Positions 55,261 to 64,000 of a stretch of 64,000 nucleotides of DNA are shown here, one piece after another. Origin of the DNA: Saccharopolyspora rosea. GTDB lineage: Bacteria > Actinomycetota > Actinomycetes > Mycobacteriales > Pseudonocardiaceae. Under the pieces are notes generated by a model. It had not been told where the DNA came from. It saw only the letters and a list, made by a program, of their open reading frames with translations, and ran no database searches. A program made the translations under genes and the position numbers. The stretch is taken from positions 2,418,001 to 2,482,000 of the forward strand of contig NZ_CP102826.1 in NCBI RefSeq assembly GCF_025643595.1, given 5' to 3'. Numbering within the stretch: position 1 is the stretch's first letter; the number at the start of each line of letters is the position of its first letter.

Positions 55261-57363
55261 CTAGCGCTGGGTCCAGCGCACAGGCGTGGTGGTGAGGAAG
55301 GTGTCGAAGTCCGCCGGGGGCAGCGGGGCCGAGAACAGGAAGCCCTGGTAGGCGTCGAGGCCGACCGCCCGCAGCAGGCGGTGCTGGCTGGGGGTCTCGA
55401 CGCCTTCAGCGACGCAGATCCGGCTCATGGTGTTGGCCAGCTCGGCCACGGCGCGGGTGATGCCCAGGTCAGTGGGGTCCACGCAGACGCTGCTGACGAA
55501 CTTGCGGTCCAGCTTGATGATCTGCGCGGGAAGTTCGCGGAGCCGGGCCAGTGAGGAGTAGCCGGTGCCGAAGTCGTCGATGGCGAAGCGGACACCGCTG
55601 TCGACCAACTCGGTCATGGCCCGGCGGGCGTGCGGGCCGAGTTCGGCGATGACGGTTTCGACCATTTCGATGACGAGATGAGCGGGATCGGCATCGGCAG
55701 CGCGCAGCGCCGAGGTCACTTCGTCGGTGAAGGACGGCTGGTCGGGGTGCAGCCCGGTCAGGTTGACCGTCACGCCGATCCGGTGACCGTCGGGCCGCCG
55801 CCAGTGCACCGACTCGCGCAGGGCCTTGTGCAGCAGGCACCGGTCCAGCTCGGCCAGCAGTCCGCCGCGCTCGGCGACGCGCAGCACGACGTCGGGTGTG
55901 ATGCGTCCGAGATCGGCGTGGTACCAGCGCAGCAGGGCTTCGGCCATGACCACCTGGCCGTTGTTGTCCACGATGGGCTGGTAGTGCAGTTCCAGGCTGT
56001 CGTGGCCGATGGCCTCGCGCAGGTGCTGCTCAAGTTTGAGCTGTTCGGTGTCGGTGTCGGCGGGCAGCAACATGCCGCGGGCACTTGCCGGGCGTCGTTG
56101 GCCGTGCACGCGGTCCTCAAGCATCGCCGCCTCGGCCACGCGCAGGACCTCGGTCACCGGCGTCGCCGCGTCCTCGATCACCGTCGCGCCCACCGTGGCG
56201 GACACGTGCACCCGCCACTCGTGCAGCGGCACCACCATCCGGAACAGGTCGGTGACCTGCCCGGTCAGCGCTTCCAGACCGCCACCTGCGTCCACGTCGG
56301 CACAGGCGATGACGAACTGGTCGGCGTAGAAGCGGGCCGCAGTGCACCCGGGGACCGACGCGGCGGCAAGACGTTCCGCGACCGCCCGGAGCAGCTCGTC
56401 CCCGGCTTCATGCCCCAGCGCGTCGTTGACGCGCTTGAAGTTGTCCAGATCGCAGAAGAACACGGCCACCCGCTCGTGCGCCCCCTTCAGCGAGTCCAGG
56501 AGATCTTCGAAGCCCCGGCGGTTGAGCAGCCCGGTGACCTCGTCGTGGGTGGCCTGGTACCGCAGCTCCTCGGCGTGCCGGGCCTGCTCGGTGACGTCGT
56601 GGAAGATCGCCAGCCACACCGGGCCTCCCGCCTCGCTTACCGACGGCTTGCTGTGCACCTGGCACAGCACGGGCTCGCCGTCGGATCGGGCCACCACCCG
56701 ATGCGCGATCGGGCCGCCGACGCCACCGGGTGAGGGCAGGGACGAGGTGCTGGGCAGCAGACCGCCCGTGCCGTGATCAGCGGGGTGCACGAGGTCCAGA
56801 TCGGTTTTCTCGCGCAGCTCGGAGAGGCGGTAGCCGAGCAGGTCCGACAGTGCCCCGTTGGCGTCGAGGAGCCGCCCCGAGTTGTCGAACAGGGCGATCC
56901 CGGACGAAGCGAGGTCGAACAGGTCGCTGAGCTGTCGACGGGAGCGCTGCTGGCGCGCCTGCGCCTCGCTTTCGTCCCGCACCACTTTGATGAATCCCTG
57001 CGGGGTGCCCTCCGGGGTGCGCTGGACGGTGATCACCACGTGCGCCCAAAACCGGCTTCCGTCCTTGCGCACCCGCCAACCGCGGTCGATGAAGAAGCCG
57101 TCCCGGGCGGCCTGCCGCAGCTCCCAGTCTGGATAGCCCGAGGCGGCCAATTCGGGCGGGTAGAAGATCGAGAAGTGCCGACCGATGATCTCGCCGCTCG
57201 CGTAGCCCTCGATGCGCTGCGCCCCCGCGTTCCAACTGGCGACGAAGCCCTGGGCGTCCAGTGAGAAAATCGCGTACTCGCGCATGTCCTCCGCGGCGAG
57301 CACCTTGTCCGCAGTGGCCCGCACCGCACGATCATCGGCAAGCCGCGGTTCTTCCCCACCCAC
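55261..57363 (-). CDS. PAS-PAS-GGDEF-EAL cyclic-di-GMP protein
   Basis: A 700-residue soluble protein. The first PAS domain (residues ~28-140, AIFSLDAQGFVASWNAGAQR) resembles redox or light-sensing types; the second lies at ~145-275. The GGDEF domain (~285-440) is decayed: the signature is YADQF instead of GGDEF, so cyclase activity is unlikely. The EAL domain (~460-690) looks complete: EALLRW, the DDFGTGYSS loop, IIKLDRKF and AEGVET. It is probably a phosphodiesterase controlled by the sensor domains. It starts at a GTG with AAGGGG upstream. Confidence 0.88.
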   Translation of the reverse strand: MGGEEPRLADDRAVRATADKVLAAEDMREYAIFSLDAQGFVASWNAGAQRIEGYASGEIIGRHFSIFYPPELAASGYPDWELRQAARDGFFIDRGWRVRKDGSRFWAHVVITVQRTPEGTPQGFIKVVRDESEAQARQQRSRRQLSDLFDLASSGIALFDNSGRLLDANGALSDLLGYRLSELREKTDLDLVHPADHGTGGLLPSTSSLPSPGGVGGPIAHRVVARSDGEPVLCQVHSKPSVSEAGGPVWLAIFHDVTEQARHAEELRYQATHDEVTGLLNRRGFEDLLDSLKGAHERVAVFFCDLDNFKRVNDALGHEAGDELLRAVAERLAAASVPGCTAARFYADQFVIACADVDAGGGLEALTGQVTDLFRMVVPLHEWRVHVSATVGATVIEDAATPVTEVLRVAEAAMLEDRVHGQRRPASARGMLLPADTDTEQLKLEQHLREAIGHDSLELHYQPIVDNNGQVVMAEALLRWYHADLGRITPDVVLRVAERGGLLAELDRCLLHKALRESVHWRRPDGHRIGVTVNLTGLHPDQPSFTDEVTSALRAADADPAHLVIEMVETVIAELGPHARRAMTELVDSGVRFAIDDFGTGYSSLARLRELPAQIIKLDRKFVSSVCVDPTDLGITRAVAELANTMSRICVAEGVETPSQHRLLRAVGLDAYQGFLFSAPLPPADFDTFLTTTPVRWTQR

Positions 57364-58250
57364 ACCTGCCCCTTCCGAAACATGGACCGCCCTGAGTTGA
57401 CCAGCCTACGCCGGGTGGCCAACACCGTCCGGATACCGACCAGTGCCTCGGTGCACGGAAGTCAACGACGAGCAGAGAGCAGCAGCCGACACCCCGATAC
57501 TATCCGGATCGGCGCAGGGCGCGTCGCCAACGATCTGCCCGACCCCGACCTGGGGCTGGCCGGAGCGGCCGGGTGCGCTTTCGGTGCACGAATCGCCATG
57601 GGAAGCCGGCTCTTGCGGAATCGCGTCACGAGCACGGAAATCAGAATCCACTGAGCGTGTTCCGATGACGGATCCGGCTGCGTGGCCCTTGCGTTTCGTC
57701 GTCGCCCGGTGTCGTCGCGTCGCATTCGCTGATCCTCGGCTACGAGGTTCTCCGCAGGCTGAGCGATGATCTCGGTTGGCCCTACCGAACCATGCCCAGA
57801 CTCGGTATCCCACAGGAACTCGTAGACGACCGACAGCAAAGCAGGGTCGCGCCGAACCGAGCAACGACAACCGCAGAGGAAATCAGCCGAATAGCATCGA
57901 AGCTACGGCATCCCATGGCCGACGCCAACAGAACGCGTTTCCTTCTCCGCCGCGTTCCCCTCATCGCCCAGCACCCCGAATCAGTGCACGCCGCTTACGC
58001 ACCGTTTTCGACGTTCAGCCCTACCAGCATGCCCATGGTCGGTTGGGGCTCCGGTCGCTGTCGGGCCGGTTCCCGCGCTCTTTTGACCCCGATCCCGCCG
58101 GTCAGCTCGCGCACCGGCTCGTGGAAGTCCGGCTGGACAGGTGGCTGATCACCTCATCGGCCCCGAGGGCGCTATCGTGTGCCGGCATGCGGGACGGCTT
58201 GCCGCGATGGTTGTAGGATCGAGGCCCGATCGGGAAGCGAAGGCGCCAAG
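57364..58250. other. 887-bp gap without a supported gene
   Basis: Six-frame reading shows only short frames with no family resemblance and no codon bias of the surrounding genes; several overlap in shadow. Base composition is somewhat less GC-rich. It should contain the promoters of the GGDEF-EAL gene and the IclR gene. I see no RNA gene. Confidence 0.5.
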
Positions 58251-59027
58251 GTGACCGTGACGAACAAGACGACCAGAAGTGCGATGAACAGCGTGTTGAG
58301 CACGCTTCGCGTCCTCGAAGAGGTCGCCGCACGACAACCGATTGGCGTGTCGGAGCTCTCGCGTGTGATGGGGATTCCGAAGAGCTCGGTCCAGCGGTGC
58401 TTGGTCACGCTCCAGCAGGCCGGCTGGCTGAGGATCGTGGACGCCGAGCGCTCCCGGTGGGGTGTGACGTTGAAGGCGCTGGCCATCGGGCTGCGCGGAG
58501 CCGGCGAGGAAGACCTCCGGGATCTCGTACGGCCGGTGATCAAGCGCCTCGCGGCCGACACCGACGAGACGATCCACTTCGCACTCCGCGACGGGGACGA
58601 CATCATCATCGTCCTGCGGGAAGACAGCACGCATGCCGTCCGCGTGTTCGTCGAGCTCGGCACGCGGTTGCCCCTGCAAGCCACCTCGGCGGGAGTGGCG
58701 ATCCTCGCGCGCCTTGATCCGGACGAGGCCGGTGAAGTACTCAAGCGCGACGTCAAGGACTTCGAAGAGAACCTGCCGAGTCCCCGGGAACTCCGGGAGG
58801 AGATCGCCCGGACCGCCGAGCGGGGTTACGCGCTCAACATGTCCGGCTGGTTCCGCCCGCACGTCGCTTCCATCGGCGCCGCTGTCACCAACTCGGCGGG
58901 ACTCCCCATCGCCGCGATCACGCTGTCCATTCCGGAGATGCGCTTCGACCCCTCGCAGGAGAAGACCTTGGCGCAACTGGTGGTGGATGCCGCCGACGAG
59001 ATCGGTCGGCTGATCGCCGCCGTCTGA
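58251..59027 (+). CDS. IclR-family transcriptional regulator
   Basis: A 258-residue regulator. The winged helix is at residues ~12-75 (SVLSTLRVLEEVAARQPIGV and GIPKSSVQRCLVTLQ), followed by the GAF-like effector domain with the family's TIHFALRDGD, GVAILARL and ERGYALN blocks. GAAGG 7 bases before the GTG at 58251 fixes the start. It is divergent from, and next to, the catabolic genes at 59087-63721 and is their likely local regulator. The 60 bases to the convergent oxidoreductase end hold nothing. Confidence 0.88.
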   Translation: MTVTNKTTRSAMNSVLSTLRVLEEVAARQPIGVSELSRVMGIPKSSVQRCLVTLQQAGWLRIVDAERSRWGVTLKALAIGLRGAGEEDLRDLVRPVIKRLAADTDETIHFALRDGDDIIIVLREDSTHAVRVFVELGTRLPLQATSAGVAILARLDPDEAGEVLKRDVKDFEENLPSPRELREEIARTAERGYALNMSGWFRPHVASIGAAVTNSAGLPIAAITLSIPEMRFDPSQEKTLAQLVVDAADEIGRLIAAV

Positions 59028-59086
59028 CCGCCGCCCCGGCCGCGCGCGGTGCCTGCCGCGTGCAGCCGGGGCTGGCAGGTATCGCG

Positions 59087-60268
59087 TCAGAACGCGCGGT
59101 GGTACTGCTTCGGCCACGTCTGGCGCGGCTCCGCGTCGAGGGCGCGCAGCGCCCAGTAGGGGTCGCGCAGCATCGCTCGTCCGACCAGTACCGCGTCCAC
59201 CAGTTCCGGGACCGCCTCATCGAGGTGGTGCGCCTCGGAAACGAGGCCGGACGCCGCCACGGGAACCCCCGCCGCACGAAAGCGCGGACCGTACCGGGCG
59301 TTGTGCAAGGGCTCGGTCAACCGGCGGGCGGCAGGGGTCAGCGCTCCGGACACGAGGTCGATCATGTCGACGCCCGCCGCGGCCATCCGGGTGGCGACCG
59401 CAACCATGTCGTCGGTCGTGAGACCGTCCTCGATCAGGTCCTCGGCGGGCAGGCGGACCAGGACCGGCTTGTCCTCCGGCCAGCTCGCGCGAAGGGCCTC
59501 GATCATCTGCAGCGGGAACCGCATGCGCCGCTCCAGGGTGCCTCCCCACTCGTCGGTGCGGTGGTTGGCCAGCGGCGAGAGGAACTCGTGGAGCAGGTAT
59601 CCGTTCGCGCCGTGCAGTTCGATGGCCTCGTACCCTGCGCGGTGGGCGTTTCGGGCGGCTCGTTCGATGTCCTCCAGCACCCGCGTTGCGTCCTTTGTGG
59701 ACATTTCGGTCGGGACGGCCAGGCCGGCGAAGGCGATCGGGGAGGGTGCGAGCGGCTGCCACCCACCCTCGTCCGGCGGCACCGGATTCCGGGTTCCGGC
59801 GTTGTCCCACGGAACGCCGTGCGAGCTCTTGCGCCCCGCGACCCCCAGCTGAACCGCTGGAATCGAGCCGATGGACCGGATGGCCGCCGCGAGCCGCTGG
59901 TGGCCGGTCACCTGCTTCTCGGTGTACAGCCCGAGATCCCGTGCCGTGGTGCGCATATCGGGGGCGACACCGGTGCATTCGACCACGACCATGCCCACAC
60001 CCCCTGCCGCCCGGGCTCCGTAGTGGGCGATGTGCCAGTCGGTCGGTGCACCGAACTCGTCCGCGGAGTACTGGCACATCGGGGAGAGCCACACCCGGTT
60101 CGGTATCGACAACTCCCTGAGTTGGATCGCGGTCCAGGCCGTGGATGCCGTCGCCACCGGATCGTCACCCCGAGGATCTCGGCGGTCGCTGCTGGCTGCT
60201 CGATCAGGCAGCGGTGGCTGCCCGCCGAGGGCAGCGCCGCCGCCTGCGGACTGGGGATTGCTCGACAT
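59087..60268 (-). CDS. Old Yellow Enzyme-type NADH:flavin oxidoreductase (YqjM-like)
   Basis: A 393-residue FMN enzyme of the OYE family that reduces activated C=C bonds. IPNRVWLSPMCQYSADE is the FMN-binding start with the YqjM-type Cys, GYEAIELHGANGYLLHEFLS contains the His-Gly-Ala-Asn substrate and FMN loop, NHRTDEWGG follows, and VDAVLVGRAMLRDP near the end holds the phosphate-binding Gly. The frame is open upstream to 60865, but the ATG at 60268 is the first that fits family length; the upstream part belongs to a broken hydrolase. A dienoate or enone from the same pathway is a likely substrate. Confidence 0.86.
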   Translation of the reverse strand: MSSNPQSAGGGAALGGQPPLPDRAASSDRRDPRGDDPVATASTAWTAIQLRELSIPNRVWLSPMCQYSADEFGAPTDWHIAHYGARAAGGVGMVVVECTGVAPDMRTTARDLGLYTEKQVTGHQRLAAAIRSIGSIPAVQLGVAGRKSSHGVPWDNAGTRNPVPPDEGGWQPLAPSPIAFAGLAVPTEMSTKDATRVLEDIERAARNAHRAGYEAIELHGANGYLLHEFLSPLANHRTDEWGGTLERRMRFPLQMIEALRASWPEDKPVLVRLPAEDLIEDGLTTDDMVAVATRMAAAGVDMIDLVSGALTPAARRLTEPLHNARYGPRFRAAGVPVAASGLVSEAHHLDEAVPELVDAVLVGRAMLRDPYWALRALDAEPRQTWPKQYHRAF

Positions 60269-60697
60269 CTTCCGGAAAATCCTTTCGCCGAAGCCGGGGA
60301 TCCGTTTCCGGAACGCCAGCCCATGGTGACCAAACCCGTACGGTGCTGGGAAGTCGTCCTGGAACCCATCGAGCAGCCGACGGGCCGGGGGCTCGTCGAT
60401 CGCCGGGTGGAGGGACGGGCAGCGGTGGGCGTCGAGCCGATCACTCGCGTGACGATGTCGGGCTTCGACCGGGCGAATTCGACGGCGGCGCCGCCGAGGG
60501 AGTGTCCGACCACCGTGCAGCGACGGGCCGCTTCGGCTTCCGGTACCACGGGTGGGCTCCTGCATCGTCCAGAGGTCGCGTGTCGCGATGAAGACCCGGG
60601 CCAGTCCCGTCGGCGGACCTGCCACCGGGTAGCAGATGGACGTTTCCCCAGTGCGCTGCACCGTGCGGACGGTGCCGGCATCGGGCGGTAGGGACAT
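60269..60697 (-). pseudogene. Broken alpha/beta hydrolase gene
   Basis: An ATG at 60697 starts MSLPPDAGTVRTVQRTGETS, a normal hydrolase N-terminus. The nucleophile elbow VVGHSLGGAAVEFARSKPDI lies in a different frame (around 60430-60530), and a C-terminal piece returns to the first frame (RLLDGFQDDFPAP). The gene is much shorter than a functional one and has at least two frame changes, so it is a decayed remnant upstream of the OYE gene. Confidence 0.72.
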
Positions 60698-60705
60698 GGA
60701 TCGTT

Positions 60706-60721
60706 CCGTAATGAAAAACGG
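60706..60721. promoter_or_regulatory. Operator-like inverted repeat 1 (CCGT...ACGG)
   Basis: CCGTAATGAAAAACGG lies 8 bases upstream of the start of the broken hydrolase (minus strand). It matches the repeat at 60814-60829 (consensus CCGTAATGmArmACGG), which suggests a common regulator, most simply the IclR protein at 58251. Confidence 0.55.
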
Positions 60722-60813
60722 CGTCTCGTTATTCGGGACGTTGGTCACGGTTGCCGGTTCGCCAACCGTCGACACCGAAGTGTAGCAGGCGTACTGTTCT
60801 ACAGCACGCCATG

Positions 60814-60829
60814 CCGTAATGCAGCACGG
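60814..60829. promoter_or_regulatory. Operator-like inverted repeat 2 (CCGT...ACGG)
   Basis: CCGTAATGCAGCACGG, flanked by an extra G-C pair (5-bp arms GCCGT and ACGGC), 29 bases before the dipeptidase start. It is the second copy of the site at 60706-60721, so the divergent genes probably share control. Confidence 0.55.
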
Positions 60830-60858
60830 CGCTCCGTGGTCAGGGAGAGGAAGTCGCC

Positions 60859-62055
60859 ATGGCAACCAAGCGCTACACCGGGTACCAGTCGTTCTCGTAC
60901 CTGGAAGCAGGAGTGGACTACCCCGAGTTCACACTCTCGGCCGACGTCGACCGGCTACCCGAGCACGATCTCGGGCTGACCGCTGACCAGCTGGCGCGCG
61001 CCGAGCGGCTTCTAGCCGACAACATCGTGGTGTCGCTGCACGACCACCCGGTGCGTCTCCCGCGGAACGCGAGGGCGGAGCTGCTCAAGTGGAATCGCGA
61101 GGCGCGCCTCGCCTACGGCTACGAAGGGCTGAGCCGGTCCGGGCTGGACGCCTTGTTCGACAACCTCGGCTGGGGAGCCTGCGAGTCCCGGAACGGGTGG
61201 AAGTGGGACGACATCATCACCGATCTCGGGATGCGCTTCTGCGACTTCGCGCACCAGGACTACGTCATCCGCGCGGAATCGGTCGCCGACATCCGGCGCG
61301 CGCACACCGAGGGCCGGCTGGCCGTGGTCGCAGGACTCGAAGGGGCGGCTCTGATCGAGAACGAGATCGACCGGCTCGACGTGCTCTACGGGCTGGGTGT
61401 CCGGCAGATCGGCATCGCCTACAGCAACGCGAACGCCCTCGGCAGCGGTCTGGGCGAAACGAGAGACGGAGGTCTGACCTCGCTCGGGCGGCGCGCGGTC
61501 CGCCGGATGAACCAGCTCGGTATCGCCATCGACGTGTCACACGCCGGGGACCGGACCGCGCTCGACGTGATCGAAGCCAGCGACAAGCCGGTGTTGATCA
61601 CGCACGCCGGGGCGCGGGGGCTCTGGGACACCCCGCGGATGAAACCCGACGAGGTCATCCGGGCCTGCGCCGACAGCGGCGGGATGATCGGGATCGAGTC
61701 TGCCCCGTACACCACCGTCAGCCCCCAGCACCGCCGCCACACCATCGAATCCGTGATGGACCACTTCCGCTACTGCGTCGACCTCGTCGGGATCGACCAC
61801 GTCGGTTTCGGCCCGGACACCTTCTTCGGCGACCACCTTGACCTGCACCACGTGATGAGCCGGAAATGGGGAGTCGCCGACACCATCCGCAACGGCCCGG
61901 AGTTCGAGAGCATCGAAGCCGTCGCCGGACTGGAGAACCCTGGCGAATGCTTCCGCAACATCACCCGCTGGCTGGTCAAGCACGGTTACCCGGACGACGA
62001 GATCGCCGCGGTCACCGGCGGGAACGTCCTGCGGGTGCTCGAAAAGATCTGGTGA
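60859..62055 (+). CDS. M19-family membrane-type dipeptidase
   Basis: A 398-residue zinc dipeptidase of the amidohydrolase superfamily. Metal ligands are visible in order: SLHDHP (HxH-like start), GLEGA (bridging Glu), DVSHAG, ITHAGA and DHVGFGPDTF. No signal peptide or lipid anchor is present, so it is cytosolic despite the family name. The N-terminal ~40 residues (TKRYTGYQSFSYLEAGVDYP) are an extension found in a subgroup linked with catabolic clusters. GGAGAGG precedes the ATG. Probable substrate: a dipeptide or N-acyl/amide product of the cluster. Confidence 0.88.
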   Translation: MATKRYTGYQSFSYLEAGVDYPEFTLSADVDRLPEHDLGLTADQLARAERLLADNIVVSLHDHPVRLPRNARAELLKWNREARLAYGYEGLSRSGLDALFDNLGWGACESRNGWKWDDIITDLGMRFCDFAHQDYVIRAESVADIRRAHTEGRLAVVAGLEGAALIENEIDRLDVLYGLGVRQIGIAYSNANALGSGLGETRDGGLTSLGRRAVRRMNQLGIAIDVSHAGDRTALDVIEASDKPVLITHAGARGLWDTPRMKPDEVIRACADSGGMIGIESAPYTTVSPQHRRHTIESVMDHFRYCVDLVGIDHVGFGPDTFFGDHLDLHHVMSRKWGVADTIRNGPEFESIEAVAGLENPGECFRNITRWLVKHGYPDDEIAAVTGGNVLRVLEKIW

Positions 62056-62091
62056 CGCCGCCGGTGGCGCTTCCCTTCTCGCGCGCGGAGC

Positions 62092-62160
62092 TGTGCTGCA
62101 GAAGAAAATCCTCGGCGCCGCGATGTTCGGGCACGCTGTGGAGTCCTACGACTTCGCGCA
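62092..62160 (+). pseudogene. Fragment of an MHS-type MFS transporter
   Basis: In one plus frame the sequence reads LQKKILGAAMFGHAVESYDF, the start of metabolite:H+ symporter (MHS/ProP) proteins, which begin with a GNAVEWYDF-like motif. The reading becomes nonsense immediately after, so only the first ~20 residues of a transporter gene remain. The rest of 62056-62302 has no gene. Confidence 0.6.
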
Positions 62161-62302
62161 ACCGCGCTGTGGCCGCGCCCTGGGACCACGAGCGCGACGG
62201 GGAGTCGCCGCGGCTGCACCTGGATCCCCTGATTCGCACGCCGCCCACCAGTGACCACGGGAGCACTGGTGGGCGTGAGGATCCGCTACGAGACCGGGCG
62301 CG

Positions 62303-63721
62303 TCAGACGCGGACCGGGGTCAACGTCTCGCCGATCCAGCGCGCGATGGCGGTCGTCTTGCTCTCGGTACCCGGCTGCCCCATCACCTGGAGACCGAAAG
62401 GAAGACCGCCGACCGACATCAGCGGGATGTTCACGGCCGGTGCGCCCAGCAGCGAACTCGGGAAGTTGAATGCCGGGTCCCCGGTCGGCCATCTCGCGGG
62501 CTGGCGGCCGGGTACGTCCCCGAGCCATTCTGGCGCGGGCCCACTCGACGTGGGTGCGATGACCGCGTCCACCCGCGGGCCGAGGAGCGCATAGGCGGAC
62601 TTCACGGCGGCACGGTCGCGCAGCGCCTCCTCATAACCCGCCGCTCCCAGCGCCTCCGCGGCGTCGATGAAAAACCGCTTGCCACGCGCACTGACGCCGT
62701 CTGGGTTGTTCGCCACGACGTCCCGGAACGCCCAATAGTGCTCCCACGCCAGGATCGCGCTGCCGAGCTCGGTCACGCCCGTCAAAGACCGCTCGAACCG
62801 TTCCACAACCGCGTCTTCGCCTCGGCGCTGAACGTTCACGCCGCTCGATTCGATCTGCGCGAGGACCTGTTCGAACGCTCCGCGGCTGACGTCGTCCAGG
62901 CGCTCCCAGCCGTCGGTTTCCATCACTGCCAGCGCGCCTGGTTGCCGTGCCGGAGGCGGCTCGGTCGGCCCGGACAGCGCGGGCCAGCCCGGGTCGCCTC
63001 CCGCGCGCGAGGCGATCGCGATCGCGACCAGCCACATGTCCTCGGGACACGCGGCGAGAACGCCGTGCGAGGTCATGCTCGCGGTCTGCCGCTCACCACG
63101 GTTGATACCGCCCTGGGAGGGTTTCAGACCCCAGTTCCCGTTGTAGCTGGCCGGCCGCATGAGCGAGCCGCCGGTCTGCGTCGCGATGGTGGCGGGAACC
63201 ATCCGCGCCCCGACGGCGGCTCCCGAGCCGGAGGAGGAACCGCCGGGTGTGTGCTTCGGGTTGAACGGGTTCGTCGTCTGGCTGGGTTCCGGGCCGCCCA
63301 GCTCCGTGGTCACCGTCTTCCCGAGCACGACCGCGCCCGCCTGACGGAGTGCCCACACCGCCGCGTTGTCCCTCTTCGGGAAATTGCCGGTGAACGCGGC
63401 GCACCCCATCTGGGTGGGCATGTCCCGGGTTTCGAGCAGGTCCTTGATGCCGATCGGCATGCCGTCAATGGGCGATAGCGGTTCACCCCGCCGCCAGCGC
63501 CCGGTGCTGGCATCGGCCTGCTTGCGTGCCTGCGACTCGTTGAGCACGACCCAAGCCCGCACGACGGGCTCGCGCTCGGCGATCGTCGCGAGGCACCTTT
63601 CCAGGTACTCGCGTGGCGAGTCGGTGCCGTCGCGGAAAGCCCTGACCGCGGTGTGGAAGCGCAGACCCTCGAAGGTGGCCGGATCGTATTCGACGACGTC
63701 GTCGGTGCTCGCGGAAGTCAC
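62303..63721 (-). CDS. Amidase-signature hydrolase
   Basis: A 472-residue amidase-signature enzyme. Visible catalytic motifs are GIKDLLETRD (Lys), TPGGSSSGSGAAVGA (cis-Ser) and ATQTGGSLMRPAS (nucleophile Ser). It is only distantly related to the amidase at 39790-41244. The start is a GTG at 63721 with AAGGAGAG upstream; it overlaps the stop of the preceding gene by four bases, so the two genes are translationally coupled. It is probably part of the same amide-catabolic group as the dipeptidase and IclR regulator. Confidence 0.87.
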   Translation of the reverse strand: MTSASTDDVVEYDPATFEGLRFHTAVRAFRDGTDSPREYLERCLATIAEREPVVRAWVVLNESQARKQADASTGRWRRGEPLSPIDGMPIGIKDLLETRDMPTQMGCAAFTGNFPKRDNAAVWALRQAGAVVLGKTVTTELGGPEPSQTTNPFNPKHTPGGSSSGSGAAVGARMVPATIATQTGGSLMRPASYNGNWGLKPSQGGINRGERQTASMTSHGVLAACPEDMWLVAIAIASRAGGDPGWPALSGPTEPPPARQPGALAVMETDGWERLDDVSRGAFEQVLAQIESSGVNVQRRGEDAVVERFERSLTGVTELGSAILAWEHYWAFRDVVANNPDGVSARGKRFFIDAAEALGAAGYEEALRDRAAVKSAYALLGPRVDAVIAPTSSGPAPEWLGDVPGRQPARWPTGDPAFNFPSSLLGAPAVNIPLMSVGGLPFGLQVMGQPGTESKTTAIARWIGETLTPVRV

Positions 63722-64000
63722 AAGTGCTCTCCTTGCGTAGCGTGCTGTTCTCTCGACCTGCGATCGCCGATCCAGCGCCCGAGGCGATCGAGGGCTTCTC
63801 GGACCTCTTCGGTCGCGCCGAGGAACGGAAGTCGAATCGAGGTGCGGCCGTCGACCGGGTCGGAATCGATGCCGGCGCCACCGCCAGGTCGCCGTGGGTG
63901 CGCCCGCGCTCGGCAGTCCTGCACGACGTGCAACGGCGGCACCTGCGGCAAAAGCAGGGCCCCGCGAGGCGACGGCAGCCGAGCCATTTCGTGATGCGGC
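63718..64000 (-). CDS. C-terminal end of a possible class I/II aminotransferase (cut by window)
   Basis: The frame is open from the right window edge to the stop at 63718 (about 93 residues, N-terminus missing). The only recognisable part is the last third, DGRTSIRLPFLGATEEVREAL followed by DRLGRWI, which resembles the end of fold-type I aminotransferases (the arginine that binds the substrate carboxylate, then the terminal helix). The earlier part (RGALLLPQVPPLHVVQ) fits loosely. It is translationally coupled to the amidase. Confidence 0.5.
   Translation of the reverse strand, partial: PHHEMARLPSPRGALLLPQVPPLHVVQDCRARAHPRRPGGGAGIDSDPVDGRTSIRLPFLGATEEVREALDRLGRWIGDRRSREQHATQGEHL

Noticed and set aside
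57364-58250. Several 60-150-codon frames in the gap before the IclR gene
   Set aside because: They overlap on both strands, lack family features and third-position bias, and have no convincing ribosome sites.

Overview
The window is very GC-rich DNA with closely spaced genes, GTG starts, GTGA/ATGA overlaps and ESX-type secretion genes. It comes from a high-GC actinomycete. The gene families fit a filamentous member of the Pseudonocardiales (Saccharothrix, Actinosynnema, Saccharopolyspora and relatives), but the genus is an inference.

Region 1 (1-14396) is a type VII secretion (ESX) operon on the plus strand: eccC (cut by the left edge), eccD, eccB, a cytosolic protein with a decayed ADP-ribosyltransferase-like end, and an eccA whose N-terminus is a right-handed beta-helix. 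After a short array of intergenic repeats come a YbaB/EspL-like protein and a small repeat-bearing protein. No eccE or mycP lies inside the window.

Region 2 (14522-39672) is dominated by one 7,709-residue gene. It has a WXG100/CpnT-like N-terminus, a low-complexity linker, and then a chain of effector-like domains: three papain-like domains, a Fic domain, a nucleotidyltransferase domain, two intact and one decayed DnaJ domain, a long region of beta-hairpin repeats, two beta-helix segments, and about ten copies of a module that looks like a clan CD (caspase/MARTX-CPD-like) cysteine peptidase. Only three copies keep a His/Cys pair. A strong hairpin separates it from a duplicated YrhB-type candidate immunity gene and a small T7SS-associated gene. 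I read this as a MARTX-like, possibly self-processing giant toxin loaded by the adjacent ESX machine. This is the most novel item in the window.

Region 3 (39790-46367) holds metabolic genes: an amidase, a GliT/HlmI-like CxxC flavoenzyme paired with a methyltransferase, a GPP34 protein, an APC permease and a GNAT acetyltransferase.

Region 4 (46539-50449) is a second, compact T7SS-substrate operon: a WXG100/EspC-like protein, a protein with a T7SS-signal domain and Gly/Ala-rich tail, an LpqN-like protein, a second YbaB/EspL-like protein, a membrane-anchored protein and a DUF4333 lipoprotein.

Region 5 (50564-57363) has a TetR regulator and an epoxide-hydrolase-like enzyme sharing two near-identical palindromes, a DksA/TraR zinc protein, a methyltransferase, a Cmx-type chloramphenicol exporter abutting an IS481 transposase remnant, and a PAS-GGDEF-EAL protein.

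Region 6 (58251-64000) is a partly decayed catabolic cluster: an IclR regulator, an Old Yellow Enzyme homologue, a broken alpha/beta hydrolase, an M19 dipeptidase, a fragment of an MHS transporter, a second amidase, and the end of a possible aminotransferase running off the right edge. Two matching inverted repeats sit between the divergent genes.
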